DNA of 64,000 nt from Methanosarcina sp. UBA293. Lineage in GTDB: Archaea > Halobacteriota > Methanosarcinia > Methanosarcinales > Methanosarcinaceae. Location: the NCBI GenBank assembly GCA_002499445.1, contig DALS01000038.1, positions 1-64,000 on the forward strand, read 5' to 3'. The notes under the pieces are model-generated. The model saw only the letters and a program-made list of their open reading frames with translations. It had not been told where the DNA came from and ran no database searches. A program made the translations under genes and the position numbers. The first letter of the stretch is position 1. Each line of letters begins with the position of its first letter. Of the stretch, positions 8,692 through 16,394 are shown piece by piece.

Positions 8692-9226
8692 GAACCCTTT
8701 CATAAGGATGTCAAAACCCGGTCTTAAGTACCGGAAAACTTAGGTCTCACAAGCATTATAACTGAGTAAATACACTTTATTAGCAGACTTAGTTAACAAT
8801 GGAACTGGACCTTAAAAACTATTAAAAAGGTTCCTCAAGTGAGTAAATCCAGATTCTGGAAAATGTGCATTGCAGGGTGAAAGCGCCTTTGAATTCCCTG
8901 TAACTGGGTATTTCCCGCAGGTTTTGCCCGAAAAAAATTATTAGAATTAGAAAATTAGAATAAAAGGTTAAAAACTCTAATAAGGAAGAAATACGTTATA
9001 GAGAATAAAAAGTAGGTTTTCTTATCTGAACGCTGGGTTTGGGACTTTAAACTCCTGAATTTTCGGGAAACCCGCACAGTTTATGATCACTGACCAAAGC
9101 CTTTTTGAGGAAGCGGTCATTTAGCTGACAAACCTGCGGATAAAGATTCTTAGAAGAGGAAAACCGGTTTCTTGCCGGGAAAATTAGAAACAATATAGTT
9201 AATAGAAATTAAGGGAGATATGGAAT
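8692..9226. other. Structured 535-base spacer before psmA
   Basis: No protein gene is visible, but several potential hairpins are: CCGGT/ACCGG near 8719-8735; CAGGG/CCCTG at 8873-8900 with inner UGA..UGA and AAG/CTT pairing; GGGTTT/AAACCC near 9033-9072; and CCGG/CCGG near 9164-9180. This is unusual within an otherwise tight operon. It could hold a small RNA or a long psmA leader. I do not find the conserved GAGGAAAGUCC core of RNase P RNA. Confidence 0.4.
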
Positions 9227-9976
9227 ATGCAGATGGCACCACAGATGGGCTATGACAGGGCAATTACGGTTTTTAGCCCTGATGGAAGACTTTTTCAGGT
9301 AGAATATGCCCGCGAAGCGGTCAAGAGGGGAACAACAGCCGTGGGGATCAAGGCAGCTGATGGGGTAGTGCTGCTCGTTGACAAGCGAATAACAAGCAGG
9401 CTTGTAGAAGCCGAGTCAATCGAAAAGATATTCCAGATTGATGATCACATAGGAGCCGCAACCTCGGGGCTTGTGGCAGATGCCCGCTCCCTTGTTGACA
9501 GAGCCCGTGTAGAAGCGCAGGTCAACAGAGTTTCTTATGACGAACCCATAGGTGTGGAGGTTATCTCCAAGAAAATCTGCGACCACAAGCAAACTTACAC
9601 TCAGTACGGTGGAGTTCGCCCATACGGGACAGCACTCTTAATTGCAGGTGTTGACGACAATCTGCCAAGGCTCTTTGAGACAGACCCAAGCGGTGCTCTC
9701 TTGGAGTACAAAGCAACCGCCATAGGAGCTGGCAGAAATGCAGTAGTTGAGGTTTTTGAAGCGGAATACAAGGAAGACATGAATATTGACGCGGCTATCC
9801 TTCTTGGCATGGATGCGCTCTATAGAGCAGCCGAAGGCAAATTTGATGCATCTACCCTTGAGGTAGGTATTGTGTCGCTTCAGGATAAGAAGTTCAGGAA
9901 ATTAGTTCCTGAAGAAGTTGAGAATTATGTTCAGCAGATTCTTGATAAACACCGAGGAACTGAACACAAAGAATAA
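9227..9976 (+). CDS. psmA: Proteasome alpha subunit
   Basis: A 249-residue subunit that forms the outer rings of the 20S proteasome and gates the axial pore. The N-terminal gate sequence MGYDRAITVFSPDGRLFQVEYAREAVKRG is the diagnostic alpha signature, with the YD-R motif and the HbYX-receiving Lys region intact. The ATG follows GGGAGATATGGAAT. The C-terminal tail is short and charged. It belongs to the conserved archaeal block of proteasome, SDO1 and exosome genes. The beta subunit gene is not in this window. Confidence 0.96.
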   Translation: MQMAPQMGYDRAITVFSPDGRLFQVEYAREAVKRGTTAVGIKAADGVVLLVDKRITSRLVEAESIEKIFQIDDHIGAATSGLVADARSLVDRARVEAQVNRVSYDEPIGVEVISKKICDHKQTYTQYGGVRPYGTALLIAGVDDNLPRLFETDPSGALLEYKATAIGAGRNAVVEVFEAEYKEDMNIDAAILLGMDALYRAAEGKFDASTLEVGIVSLQDKKFRKLVPEEVENYVQQILDKHRGTEHKE

Positions 9977-10055
9977 AATCTATATAACATTTGATAGTGA
10001 GTAAACAGAGAATCTTCGGATTCTCAAAATAATGTTTTGGAGAAGGTATTTGAAA

Positions 10056-10748
10056 ATGGTGTCCCTCGATGAGGCAGTGACTGCACGGCTCAAAAGAGGC
10101 AGCAAGCAATTCGAAGTCCTGGTCGAGCCTGAAGGGGCTCTGGCCTATAAACGAGGAGATGACGTAAGCCTCGAAGACATTCTGGCGGTTGAAACTATCT
10201 TTGAGGATGCAAACCGAGGAGATCGGGCAGCTGAATCAGATATTCTCAATGCTTTTGAGACAACAGATCCCTTCAAGATTACTGCGGTGATACTGAAAAG
10301 CGGCGAGCTTCAGCTTACTGCTGAGCAGAGAAAACGCATCCTTGAGGAAAAAAAGAGAAAAGTTATCTATACCATTTCCAGAAACGCATTTAACCCCCAG
10401 ACAAAAGCACCGCATCCTCCAGCACGGATCGAGAAAGCAATGGAAGAGGCAAAGGTGCATATAGACCCTTTAAAAAGCGTGGATCAGCTGGTCAATATTA
10501 CAATGAAAGCCATTCGCCCGCTTATACCTATACGCTTTGAGGAGATCAGTATTGCTGTGAAAATCCCTCCCGAATATGCTCCCAAAGCATACGGAGATAT
10601 TTCCAAGATAGGAAGCATTACGAAAGAAGAATGGCAGCGTGACGGCTCCTGGATTGCAGTGGTAAGAATTCCAGCAGGAGTCCAGACTGATTTTTACGCT
10701 CTTATAAATCATCTTACGAAGGGAGAGGCTCAAACTAAACTTTTATAA
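10056..10748 (+). CDS. Ribosome maturation protein SDO1 (SBDS)
   Basis: A 230-residue archaeal SBDS orthologue. In eukaryotes the family triggers release of the anti-association factor eIF6 from the large subunit. Domain I (about 1-85, with RLKRGSKQFEVLVEPEGALAYKRG), the helical domain II (about 90-165, with RNAFNPQTKAPHPPARIEKAME) and the ferredoxin-like domain III are all present. The frame extends to an ATG at 10032, but ATG 10056 follows GGAGAAGGT and begins the conserved MVSLDEAV. It sits directly upstream of rrp4, as in most archaea. Confidence 0.94.
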   Translation: MVSLDEAVTARLKRGSKQFEVLVEPEGALAYKRGDDVSLEDILAVETIFEDANRGDRAAESDILNAFETTDPFKITAVILKSGELQLTAEQRKRILEEKKRKVIYTISRNAFNPQTKAPHPPARIEKAMEEAKVHIDPLKSVDQLVNITMKAIRPLIPIRFEEISIAVKIPPEYAPKAYGDISKIGSITKEEWQRDGSWIAVVRIPAGVQTDFYALINHLTKGEAQTKLL

Positions 10749-10759
10749 GAGGATGTTGG

Positions 10760-11542
10760 ATGGAGAAAAAAATAGTGATCCCTGGTGACCTGTTATCCGA
10801 GAATTCAAAAAAAGCCGGATACGGGACGTATGTCAAGAACGACAAGATCTATTCTTTGTTTTGTGGTATTGAAAGTCTCAAAGAGGATAAAGTTGGAGTG
10901 ATCCCTCTTGCGGGAGCCTATATCCCTTCCGTAAATGATGTGGTGATCGGGATCGTTATTGTGGTTACACCATCCAACTGGATAATGGATATTGCTTCTC
11001 CTTATGATGGTCTATTCCACGTATCCGAATATCCAAGAAGAATAGAATCCCAGAATATGCCTGAAGTTATGGATGTAGGCGACTCTATAATTCTCAGAGT
11101 AAAGGATGTCGATAGCTCCATGAAAGTCGAGCTTGCTCTAAGGGACTCGAATTTCTATAAACTTAAAACAGGCTTAGTCGTCAAAGTTGAACCTGTGAAA
11201 GTTCCACGTGTTATAGGACACGGCGGTTCCATGATTTCTATGCTGAAGAAAGAAACGAACTGCAGCATTTTCGTTGGCCAGAACGGCAGAATATGGATCG
11301 ATGGAAGAGACGAGGATATGGAGCTTCTGAGTAAGGCTCTTCGGAAGATAGAAGCCGAGGCCCAGCGTTCCGGATTGACAGATAGGATCTATAACTTTTT
11401 GAAAAGTGAGCGGAGCAAGAAGAAAGAGTCAAGGCCCGCTAAGTATTTTAAAAGCAAAAAGAAAGAGACAAAGTTGCCAAAAGAAAGTCATTCCGAAGAA
11501 ATATACAGGAAAATCGATGTATTGTTGGATCCGAAGAATTAA
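10760..11542 (+). CDS. rrp4: Exosome RNA-binding subunit Rrp4
   Basis: A 260-residue cap subunit of the archaeal exosome, which feeds RNA into the Rrp41/Rrp42 ring. It has an N-terminal beta domain (IVIPGDLL...GTYV), an S1 domain (about 65-135) and a KH domain with GHGGSM at about 153-158. The roughly 45-residue C-terminal tail is very Lys/Ser rich (SERSKKKESRPAKYFKSKKK) and is probably disordered RNA-binding sequence. It starts 11 bases after the SDO1 stop, preceded by AGGATGTTGG. Confidence 0.95.
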   Translation: MEKKIVIPGDLLSENSKKAGYGTYVKNDKIYSLFCGIESLKEDKVGVIPLAGAYIPSVNDVVIGIVIVVTPSNWIMDIASPYDGLFHVSEYPRRIESQNMPEVMDVGDSIILRVKDVDSSMKVELALRDSNFYKLKTGLVVKVEPVKVPRVIGHGGSMISMLKKETNCSIFVGQNGRIWIDGRDEDMELLSKALRKIEAEAQRSGLTDRIYNFLKSERSKKKESRPAKYFKSKKKETKLPKESHSEEIYRKIDVLLDPKN

Positions 11543-11623
11543 TTCCAATTCCGGACAGTTATAAGGAATTCTAGGGAAACTTCTGTGGAATATTTGTTTT
11601 AGGAGTTTTTTGGAGATTAAATT

Positions 11624-12727
11624 ATGAATGATAAACCTAATAAATTAATCACTGATGATGGGCTGCGCCTTGATGGGAGACGTGCGGATGAAATTAGGCC
11701 CATGAAAATAGAAATCGGTGTACTTTCGCGAGCTGACGGCTCATGTTATCTTGAATGGGGAAGGAACAAAATCCTTGTAGGTGTATTTGGCCCAAGAGAA
11801 GCTCATCCACGCCGTTTACAGCGCGCAGATGCTGCAGTTATTCGTTATAGATATAATATGGCTTCTTTTTCTGTGGAAGACCGCGCCAGACCTGGACCAA
11901 GCAGACGGAGTATTGAGATTTCAAAAGTTTCCAGAGAAGCTTTTGAGCCTGTAATTATGGCAGAGCTTTACCCGAAGACTGCAATCGACATTTTTGTGGA
12001 AATCCTCCAGGCTGATGCCGGGACAAGGACAGCAGCAATCAATGCCTCAAGCATAGCGCTTGCAGATGCGGGTATCCCCATGAAAGGCTTGGTTACTTCC
12101 TGTGCATTTGGAAAAGTTGACGGGCAGATAGTACTCGACCTCAACAAGGAAGAAGACAATTATGGTGAGGCTGATTTCCCTGTTGCAATGACTCAGGATG
12201 GAGAAATTACCCTGCTCCAGATGGACGGGCACCTCACTCCTGAAGAAATTAAAAAAGGCTTTGAACTTGTAAAGAAGGGCTGCAAAGAAATTCTTGAAAT
12301 TCAGCAGACTGTCTTGAGAAAGAAGTTTGAAACGCCTGTTGAAGAGCCTGAAGCAGAACCTGAAGCAAAAATTGTAGATACTGAGAGTGAAGCCGCAGAA
12401 ACCGAACCTTCTCTTGAATATGCTCCAGAAGCAGCAGCTGTAGAAGAGACCATTGAGGAGGCAGAAGAGCTTGAGGCAGAGCCCTCCGAAGAAGTTACTG
12501 AAACTGTTCCCGAAGCCGAGGAGCTTGAAGAGATAGTTAAAGAAGCAGAAGTCGAAGTAGTAGACGGGGAAGCTATAGAAGAAGCAATTGAGGCTGAAAC
12601 TGAAGAGGAAGCAATTGAAGCTGAAACTGAAGAGGAAGCAATTGAAGCTGAAGATGAATCCAAGGGACCCTGGAAAGTAGTAAAAGATCCCTCTGAATCA
12701 GGAAGCAGAGGTGAAAACGATGAGTGA
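11624..12727 (+). CDS. rrp41: Exosome catalytic subunit Rrp41 with acidic tail
   Basis: A phosphorolytic 3'-5' exoribonuclease subunit. Residues about 14-235 are a normal RNase PH domain: RLDGRRADEIRP, SFSVEDRARPGPSRRSIEIS, phosphate-binding GTRT at 133-136 and the catalytic-site Asp in EADFPVAMT near 184. Archaeal Rrp41 usually ends near residue 245. Here a further 130 residues follow, dominated by Glu and Ala and including three 9-residue repeats of AIEAETEEE type. The tail is probably disordered and strongly negative. A GGAG lies nine bases before the ATG. The stop overlaps the rrp42 start. Confidence 0.95.
   Translation: MNDKPNKLITDDGLRLDGRRADEIRPMKIEIGVLSRADGSCYLEWGRNKILVGVFGPREAHPRRLQRADAAVIRYRYNMASFSVEDRARPGPSRRSIEISKVSREAFEPVIMAELYPKTAIDIFVEILQADAGTRTAAINASSIALADAGIPMKGLVTSCAFGKVDGQIVLDLNKEEDNYGEADFPVAMTQDGEITLLQMDGHLTPEEIKKGFELVKKGCKEILEIQQTVLRKKFETPVEEPEAEPEAKIVDTESEAAETEPSLEYAPEAAAVEETIEEAEELEAEPSEEVTETVPEAEELEEIVKEAEVEVVDGEAIEEAIEAETEEEAIEAETEEEAIEAEDESKGPWKVVKDPSESGSRGENDE
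12581..12660 (+). repeat. 27-bp in-frame repeat in the rrp41 tail
   Basis: Three near-identical units start at 12581, 12608 and 12635, each beginning GAAGCAATTGA and encoding an EAIEAETE-type peptide. The first two differ at one base; the third degenerates after 18 bases. The high identity suggests recent expansion within the acidic extension. Confidence 0.85.
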
Positions 12728-13511
12728 AATTATCACTACACTTAAGAAGGACTATATTTATAATCTTATGATTAAAGGAAAGCGTCAAGATGGGCGCGGG
12801 TTTAAAGATTTTAGAGATATCAAACTCGAGACTAACATAATCTCGAAAGCGGAAGGCTCGGCAAAGGTTACCTTGGGAGAGACCCAGGTCCTTGTAGGGG
12901 TTAAGCTTCAGACAGGAACTCCTTTTCCAGATTCTCAGGACGAGGGCGTGATTATTACTAACCTGGAACTCAATCCTATTGCTTCCCCGGAGTTTGAGCC
13001 AGGTCCTCCCAGAGAAGACGCAATCGAAATGGCAAGGGTTGTTGACAGAGGAATCAGAGAATCGGGCGCAATTGATATAAAGAAGCTTTGCATAACCGTT
13101 GGAGAATCCGTCTGGATAGTTTTCATAGATGTCCATGTTCTCAATGACGATGGAAATCTCATTGATGCATCCTGTCTCGCTGCAATTGCAGCCCTTATGA
13201 CCACGGTTGTTCCGAATGAGCAGCAGGGAATTGGTACAAATGTGCCCCTTGCAATGAAAGAGATCCCTGTGGGCGTGACTGTTGCCAAGATTGGCTCAAA
13301 ACTAATAGTGGATCCCTCATTGGATGAGGAAGCCGTTTGTGAGACAAAAATGACTATAGTCTCAAGTTCGGATGGATCGGTTGCTGGCATGCAGAAAATG
13401 GGTTCTGCTCCTCTCACGGAGGCCGAAGTGATGGAAGCAATCGATATGGCATGCGAAAAGGCAGCCGAACTCAGGGAACTTTACTTGGAAGAACTGGTAA
13501 AGCAGGAATAA
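12720..13511 (+). CDS. rrp42: Exosome non-catalytic ring subunit Rrp42
   Basis: A 263-residue RNase PH-fold protein that alternates with Rrp41 in the hexameric exosome ring. It shows KGKRQDGRGFKDFRDIKLETNII, the insertion NLELNPIASPEFEPGPP and the C-terminal GSVAGMQKMGSAPLTEAEV typical of Rrp42, and lacks the Rrp41 phosphate-site GTRT. The ATG at 12720 overlaps the rrp41 stop by eight bases and follows GAGGTG at 12708-12713, so it is preferred over the upstream GTG at 12711. Coupled translation with Rrp41 suits the 1:1 ring. Confidence 0.95.
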   Translation: MSEIITTLKKDYIYNLMIKGKRQDGRGFKDFRDIKLETNIISKAEGSAKVTLGETQVLVGVKLQTGTPFPDSQDEGVIITNLELNPIASPEFEPGPPREDAIEMARVVDRGIRESGAIDIKKLCITVGESVWIVFIDVHVLNDDGNLIDASCLAAIAALMTTVVPNEQQGIGTNVPLAMKEIPVGVTVAKIGSKLIVDPSLDEEAVCETKMTIVSSSDGSVAGMQKMGSAPLTEAEVMEAIDMACEKAAELRELYLEELVKQE

Positions 13512-13698
13512 ATCAGCAATAAATCAGGCAGCATTAATTAAATATAAATATTAAATGCCAGTATTACGGTCTAAGTGCAAGTTGCAATAAGTGATAAAGA
13601 AACCTGAGTATCTGGGTCTCAGGGACCTGACCCGTGAGCCAGCAGGTTCTGAATCAAATCACTTCGGATTAAACGTTTACATTTAAGGAGTTATAACG

Positions 13699-13983
13699 AT
13701 GGCAAAAAAGTTTACTAAGAAAGGAAGGATTTCCAGATCAGCAGGCAGATATGGTCCCAAATATGGTAGAAAGGACAGAAAGCTTGTTGCAGACCTGGAA
13801 GAACGCATGAGAGCCCCGCATGTCTGTACAAAATGCGCTCGTCCAACAGTAAAAAGGATTGGGACTGGAATCTGGAAATGCAACAAATGTGGACACACCT
13901 TCGCTGGCGGAACCTATATCCCATATACCAGTGTTGGTCAGACTCTGCTACGTACTATGAAGAACGTCGTTGAGGCGAAATAA
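13699..13983 (+). CDS. rpl37ae: Large ribosomal subunit protein L37Ae (eL43)
   Basis: A 94-residue basic zinc-ribbon ribosomal protein. The N-terminus KKFTKKGRISRSAGRYGPKYGRKDR and the Cys pairs CTKC (about 43-46) and CNKC (about 60-63), followed by GHTFAGGTYIP, identify eL43. Its ATG follows AAGGAG closely. A 187-base spacer separates it from rrp42, so it may have its own promoter. The next gene is rpoP, the usual archaeal arrangement. Confidence 0.95.
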   Translation: MAKKFTKKGRISRSAGRYGPKYGRKDRKLVADLEERMRAPHVCTKCARPTVKRIGTGIWKCNKCGHTFAGGTYIPYTSVGQTLLRTMKNVVEAK

Positions 13984-14004
13984 ATTTTTTGAGGTTGTGG
14001 TTGT

Positions 14005-14142
14005 ATGGGTTACAAGTGCACTCGATGTAAACAGAAGGTTGAAATCGACTACGAGTACACAGGTATTAGATGTCCGTATTGTGGGCACAGAATCCTGGTA
14101 AAAGAGCGTCCTACAACCATTAAACGCATTAAGGCCGAGTAA
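14005..14142 (+). CDS. rpoP: RNA polymerase subunit P (Rpo12)
   Basis: A 45-codon gene. It encodes the smallest RNA polymerase subunit, homologous to eukaryal Rpb12/ABC10-alpha. The zinc ribbon is complete: CTRC at residues 5-8 and CPYCGHRI at 23-30, followed by the basic VKERP segment near 32-36. The ATG at 14005 lies 21 bases after the L37Ae stop with GAGGTTGTGG upstream. It closes the superoperon, and a strong hairpin follows. Confidence 0.94.
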   Translation: MGYKCTRCKQKVEIDYEYTGIRCPYCGHRILVKERPTTIKRIKAE

Positions 14143-14178
14143 GGAACACTCTGATTAATTCGGCCGACAAGTAGGAAG

Positions 14179-14227
14179 TATTAGATAAAAAATGGGCTTC
14201 TGCAAAGATAAGCCCTTCTATCTAATA
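14179..14227 (+). terminator. Long hairpin after rpoP
   Basis: A two-tier stem: outer arms TATTAGATA and TATCTAATA, inner arms GGGCTT and AAGCCC around a ten-base loop. It begins 37 bases after the rpoP stop and is the likely 3' end structure of the operon. No long T-run follows, so processing rather than intrinsic termination is also possible. Confidence 0.55.
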
Positions 14228-14700
14228 ACTAATGCGTTAGACAAGCGAAAAGTAGACGCTCTCTAATAAGATAATTAATGTCAACTCTATTTTGATTTTC
14301 TACTGTACAAGGTAGCAATAAGCAATTGCTGTCCAGAATACTTTTTTATGGTCTTGTAACGCGCACGGAGCTTAATTCCGTCTCATAATATCCTTCTGAG
14401 GATATTTCTTGTCAAACTTCTTTCTGTAATTATTTTTTAACCCTGTTCATTCAATCACTTATTATCCTCATAGGAGCCTAGCTCAATATAAAAGCCCTGT
14501 TTTATTATAAGTGCTTTCTGAATTGATATTATAAAGAGAAGACATAGGACTATTTTTATAATATTGTGTTTATGAAAGACATAAGAAATCTAAATTAGGG
14601 TTTTTACGGATCTCTACAAAACATATATAATTTCATTTAATGGGGATTAACTTGCCAGAATAGTGAAACTTACAATTGAATCTAAAGGGGAGACCTTAAA
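14228..14700. other. Spacer before glmM
   Basis: No gene seen. A second hairpin at 14387-14406 (AATATCC, loop TTCTGA, GGATATT) is followed by a T-rich tract, another possible terminator. The glmM promoter lies in the A+T-rich 14510-14640 part. A clear GGGGAG site precedes glmM. Confidence 0.5.
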
Positions 14701-16059
14701 ATGGCATTATTCGGAACGAACGGGGTACGTGGCATAGCGAATGAATACATAGTTCCAGAACTGGCAGTGAATTTAGCCAGATGTCTTGGTACATACATGG
14801 GTTCAAAAGGCACGGTTGCTATCGGATGTGATACCCGAATTTCAGGCCGGATGCTAAAGTCTGCAGCAATTGCCGGGGCTCTTTCAACTGGTCTAAATGT
14901 AATCGATGTAGGAATTGTTCCCACTCCTTCTATCCTGTATTATGTGCGCGATTTTGCCGATGCAGGGATCATTGTTACTGCATCACATAATCCAAGAGAA
15001 TATAACGGAATCAAATTTATTGCCGGGGACGGTTCAGAGTTTTCCAGGGATGCCGAAAAAGATATAGAGAAAATTTATTCCTCAGGAAAATATTCAATTG
15101 TCTCCTGGGAGAAAACTGGAAGCTTTAGAATTGATCCTGGAGTCAATGAATATTATGTAAAAAATATCATTAAATCTGTAAACGCCGAAGCCATCCGTGG
15201 CCGCAGACTCAAAGTAGTTACTGATACAGGATGTGGAGCAGGCTCACTGACCCTTCCTTTTTTGCTCAGGGAACTGGGCTGCCAGATACTGACCCTTGAA
15301 GCTCAACCAGATGGGACTTTTCCCTGGAGAAACCCAGAACCTTTACCTGAAGCCCTAACCGAGCTTACTAAGCTTGTAAAAATGACAGGAGCTGATCTGG
15401 GAGCAGCCCATGACGGGGACGCAGATAGAGTAGTATTTGTAGATGAAAATGGGGAGTTCATTAATGACGAAGTCCTGCTTGCCATGATGGCAAAATATAT
15501 TGTTGAACATGAAAAAGGGCCTATAGTAACTCCTGTAAGCTCTTCGCAGCGTATGGCTGATGTAGCAAAAGATGCAGGTGTCGAACTTTACTGGACTGCA
15601 GTCGGTTCCATTAATGTTGCCCGGAAAATGATGGAAGTAAATGCAGTTTTCGGAGGCGAGGGCAATGGAGGTCTGATCTTCCCAAAACACCAATACTGTA
15701 GAGACGGAGCAATGGGTTGCGCTAAGGTCCTTGAGATCCTGGCTGATGGAGAAAAGCTTTCAGAGCTTGCTAAGAGTGTCCCTCAATACTTTAACGAGAA
15801 AACCAAAGTGCCTGCTAAAAATACTCATACCACAATGGAAATAATAAAAAACGAAGCATCAGGGCTTGGGCAAAAGCTTGATACTACTGACGGGGTAAAA
15901 ATCTGGTACGAAGATGGCTGGGTCCTCATCCGGCCTTCAGGCACAGAACCGATTTTTCGGATCTTTGCCGAAGCAAAAAATCAGGAAAGAGCAGAGGAAC
16001 TTTTGCAGGAAGGTTTGAATATAGTCACAAGGGCAGAGAAACTCTCAACTCTCAAATGA
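14701..16059 (+). CDS. glmM: Phosphoglucosamine mutase-type phosphohexomutase
   Basis: A 452-residue alpha-D-phosphohexomutase. Predicted to interconvert glucosamine-6-phosphate and glucosamine-1-phosphate for UDP-GlcNAc synthesis. Active-site features are the phosphoserine loop TASHNP (Ser95), the Mg2+ loop DGDADR (238-243), the sugar-binding loop GGEGNGG (near 318-324) and the phosphate-binding RPSGTEP (near 415). The N-terminus LFGTNGVRGIAN with MALFGTNG is the GlmM type. Archaeal members can also act on mannose or glucose phosphates. The ATG follows GGGGAG. Confidence 0.88.
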   Translation: MALFGTNGVRGIANEYIVPELAVNLARCLGTYMGSKGTVAIGCDTRISGRMLKSAAIAGALSTGLNVIDVGIVPTPSILYYVRDFADAGIIVTASHNPREYNGIKFIAGDGSEFSRDAEKDIEKIYSSGKYSIVSWEKTGSFRIDPGVNEYYVKNIIKSVNAEAIRGRRLKVVTDTGCGAGSLTLPFLLRELGCQILTLEAQPDGTFPWRNPEPLPEALTELTKLVKMTGADLGAAHDGDADRVVFVDENGEFINDEVLLAMMAKYIVEHEKGPIVTPVSSSQRMADVAKDAGVELYWTAVGSINVARKMMEVNAVFGGEGNGGLIFPKHQYCRDGAMGCAKVLEILADGEKLSELAKSVPQYFNEKTKVPAKNTHTTMEIIKNEASGLGQKLDTTDGVKIWYEDGWVLIRPSGTEPIFRIFAEAKNQERAEELLQEGLNIVTRAEKLSTLK

Positions 16060-16394
16060 ATTCTTTGAAAGCTATTGACTGAATTTGAGAGATTATCAAG
16101 ATTAGCCGATACTATCTAACCTCTAGATACAATTCTAACCTCTAGATACATTCTAACCTTTAAAATCTGTGTTTAACTATGTTTTCTTTCTTTGCGTGAG
16201 TTTTGGCCTCTGTAAACCAGAATAGGATGAATAGGGAAATTCATTTCTATCATCGATGCATAGAATTGTAGTGGAACCTCTTGATTCGAGAATATTCAGT
16301 ACGCTCTGGGGGAGCGCTTCAACTAATTATGAAACCTAAGATGAGTTTTCAATTGATTTGAAAATACAACAAGTTTAAAGGGGATTTTGGGGAA
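16060..16394. other. Spacer with short direct repeats before ppsA
   Basis: No gene seen. Direct repeats of CTAACCTCTAGATACA start at 16116 and 16135, with a truncated third copy (CTAACCTTTAAA) at 16153. They could be regulator sites for ppsA, a carbon-flux control gene, but this is inference. Confidence 0.45.

Noticed and set aside
8692..9226. RNase P RNA gene between rnp2 and psmA
   Set aside because: The location is tempting, but the conserved GAGGAAAGUCC and ACAGAA-type core motifs are not present.
12301..12663. Ser-rich minus-strand frame opposite the rrp41 tail
   Set aside because: It is the shadow of the Glu-rich repeats; GAA/GCA codons read as TTC/TGC-type Ser-rich sequence on the other strand.
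13580..13660. Box C/D guide RNA before the L37Ae gene
   Set aside because: GTGATAA and several CTGA motifs occur, but the spacing between candidate C and D boxes is too short for a guide and a second box C' is not convincing.
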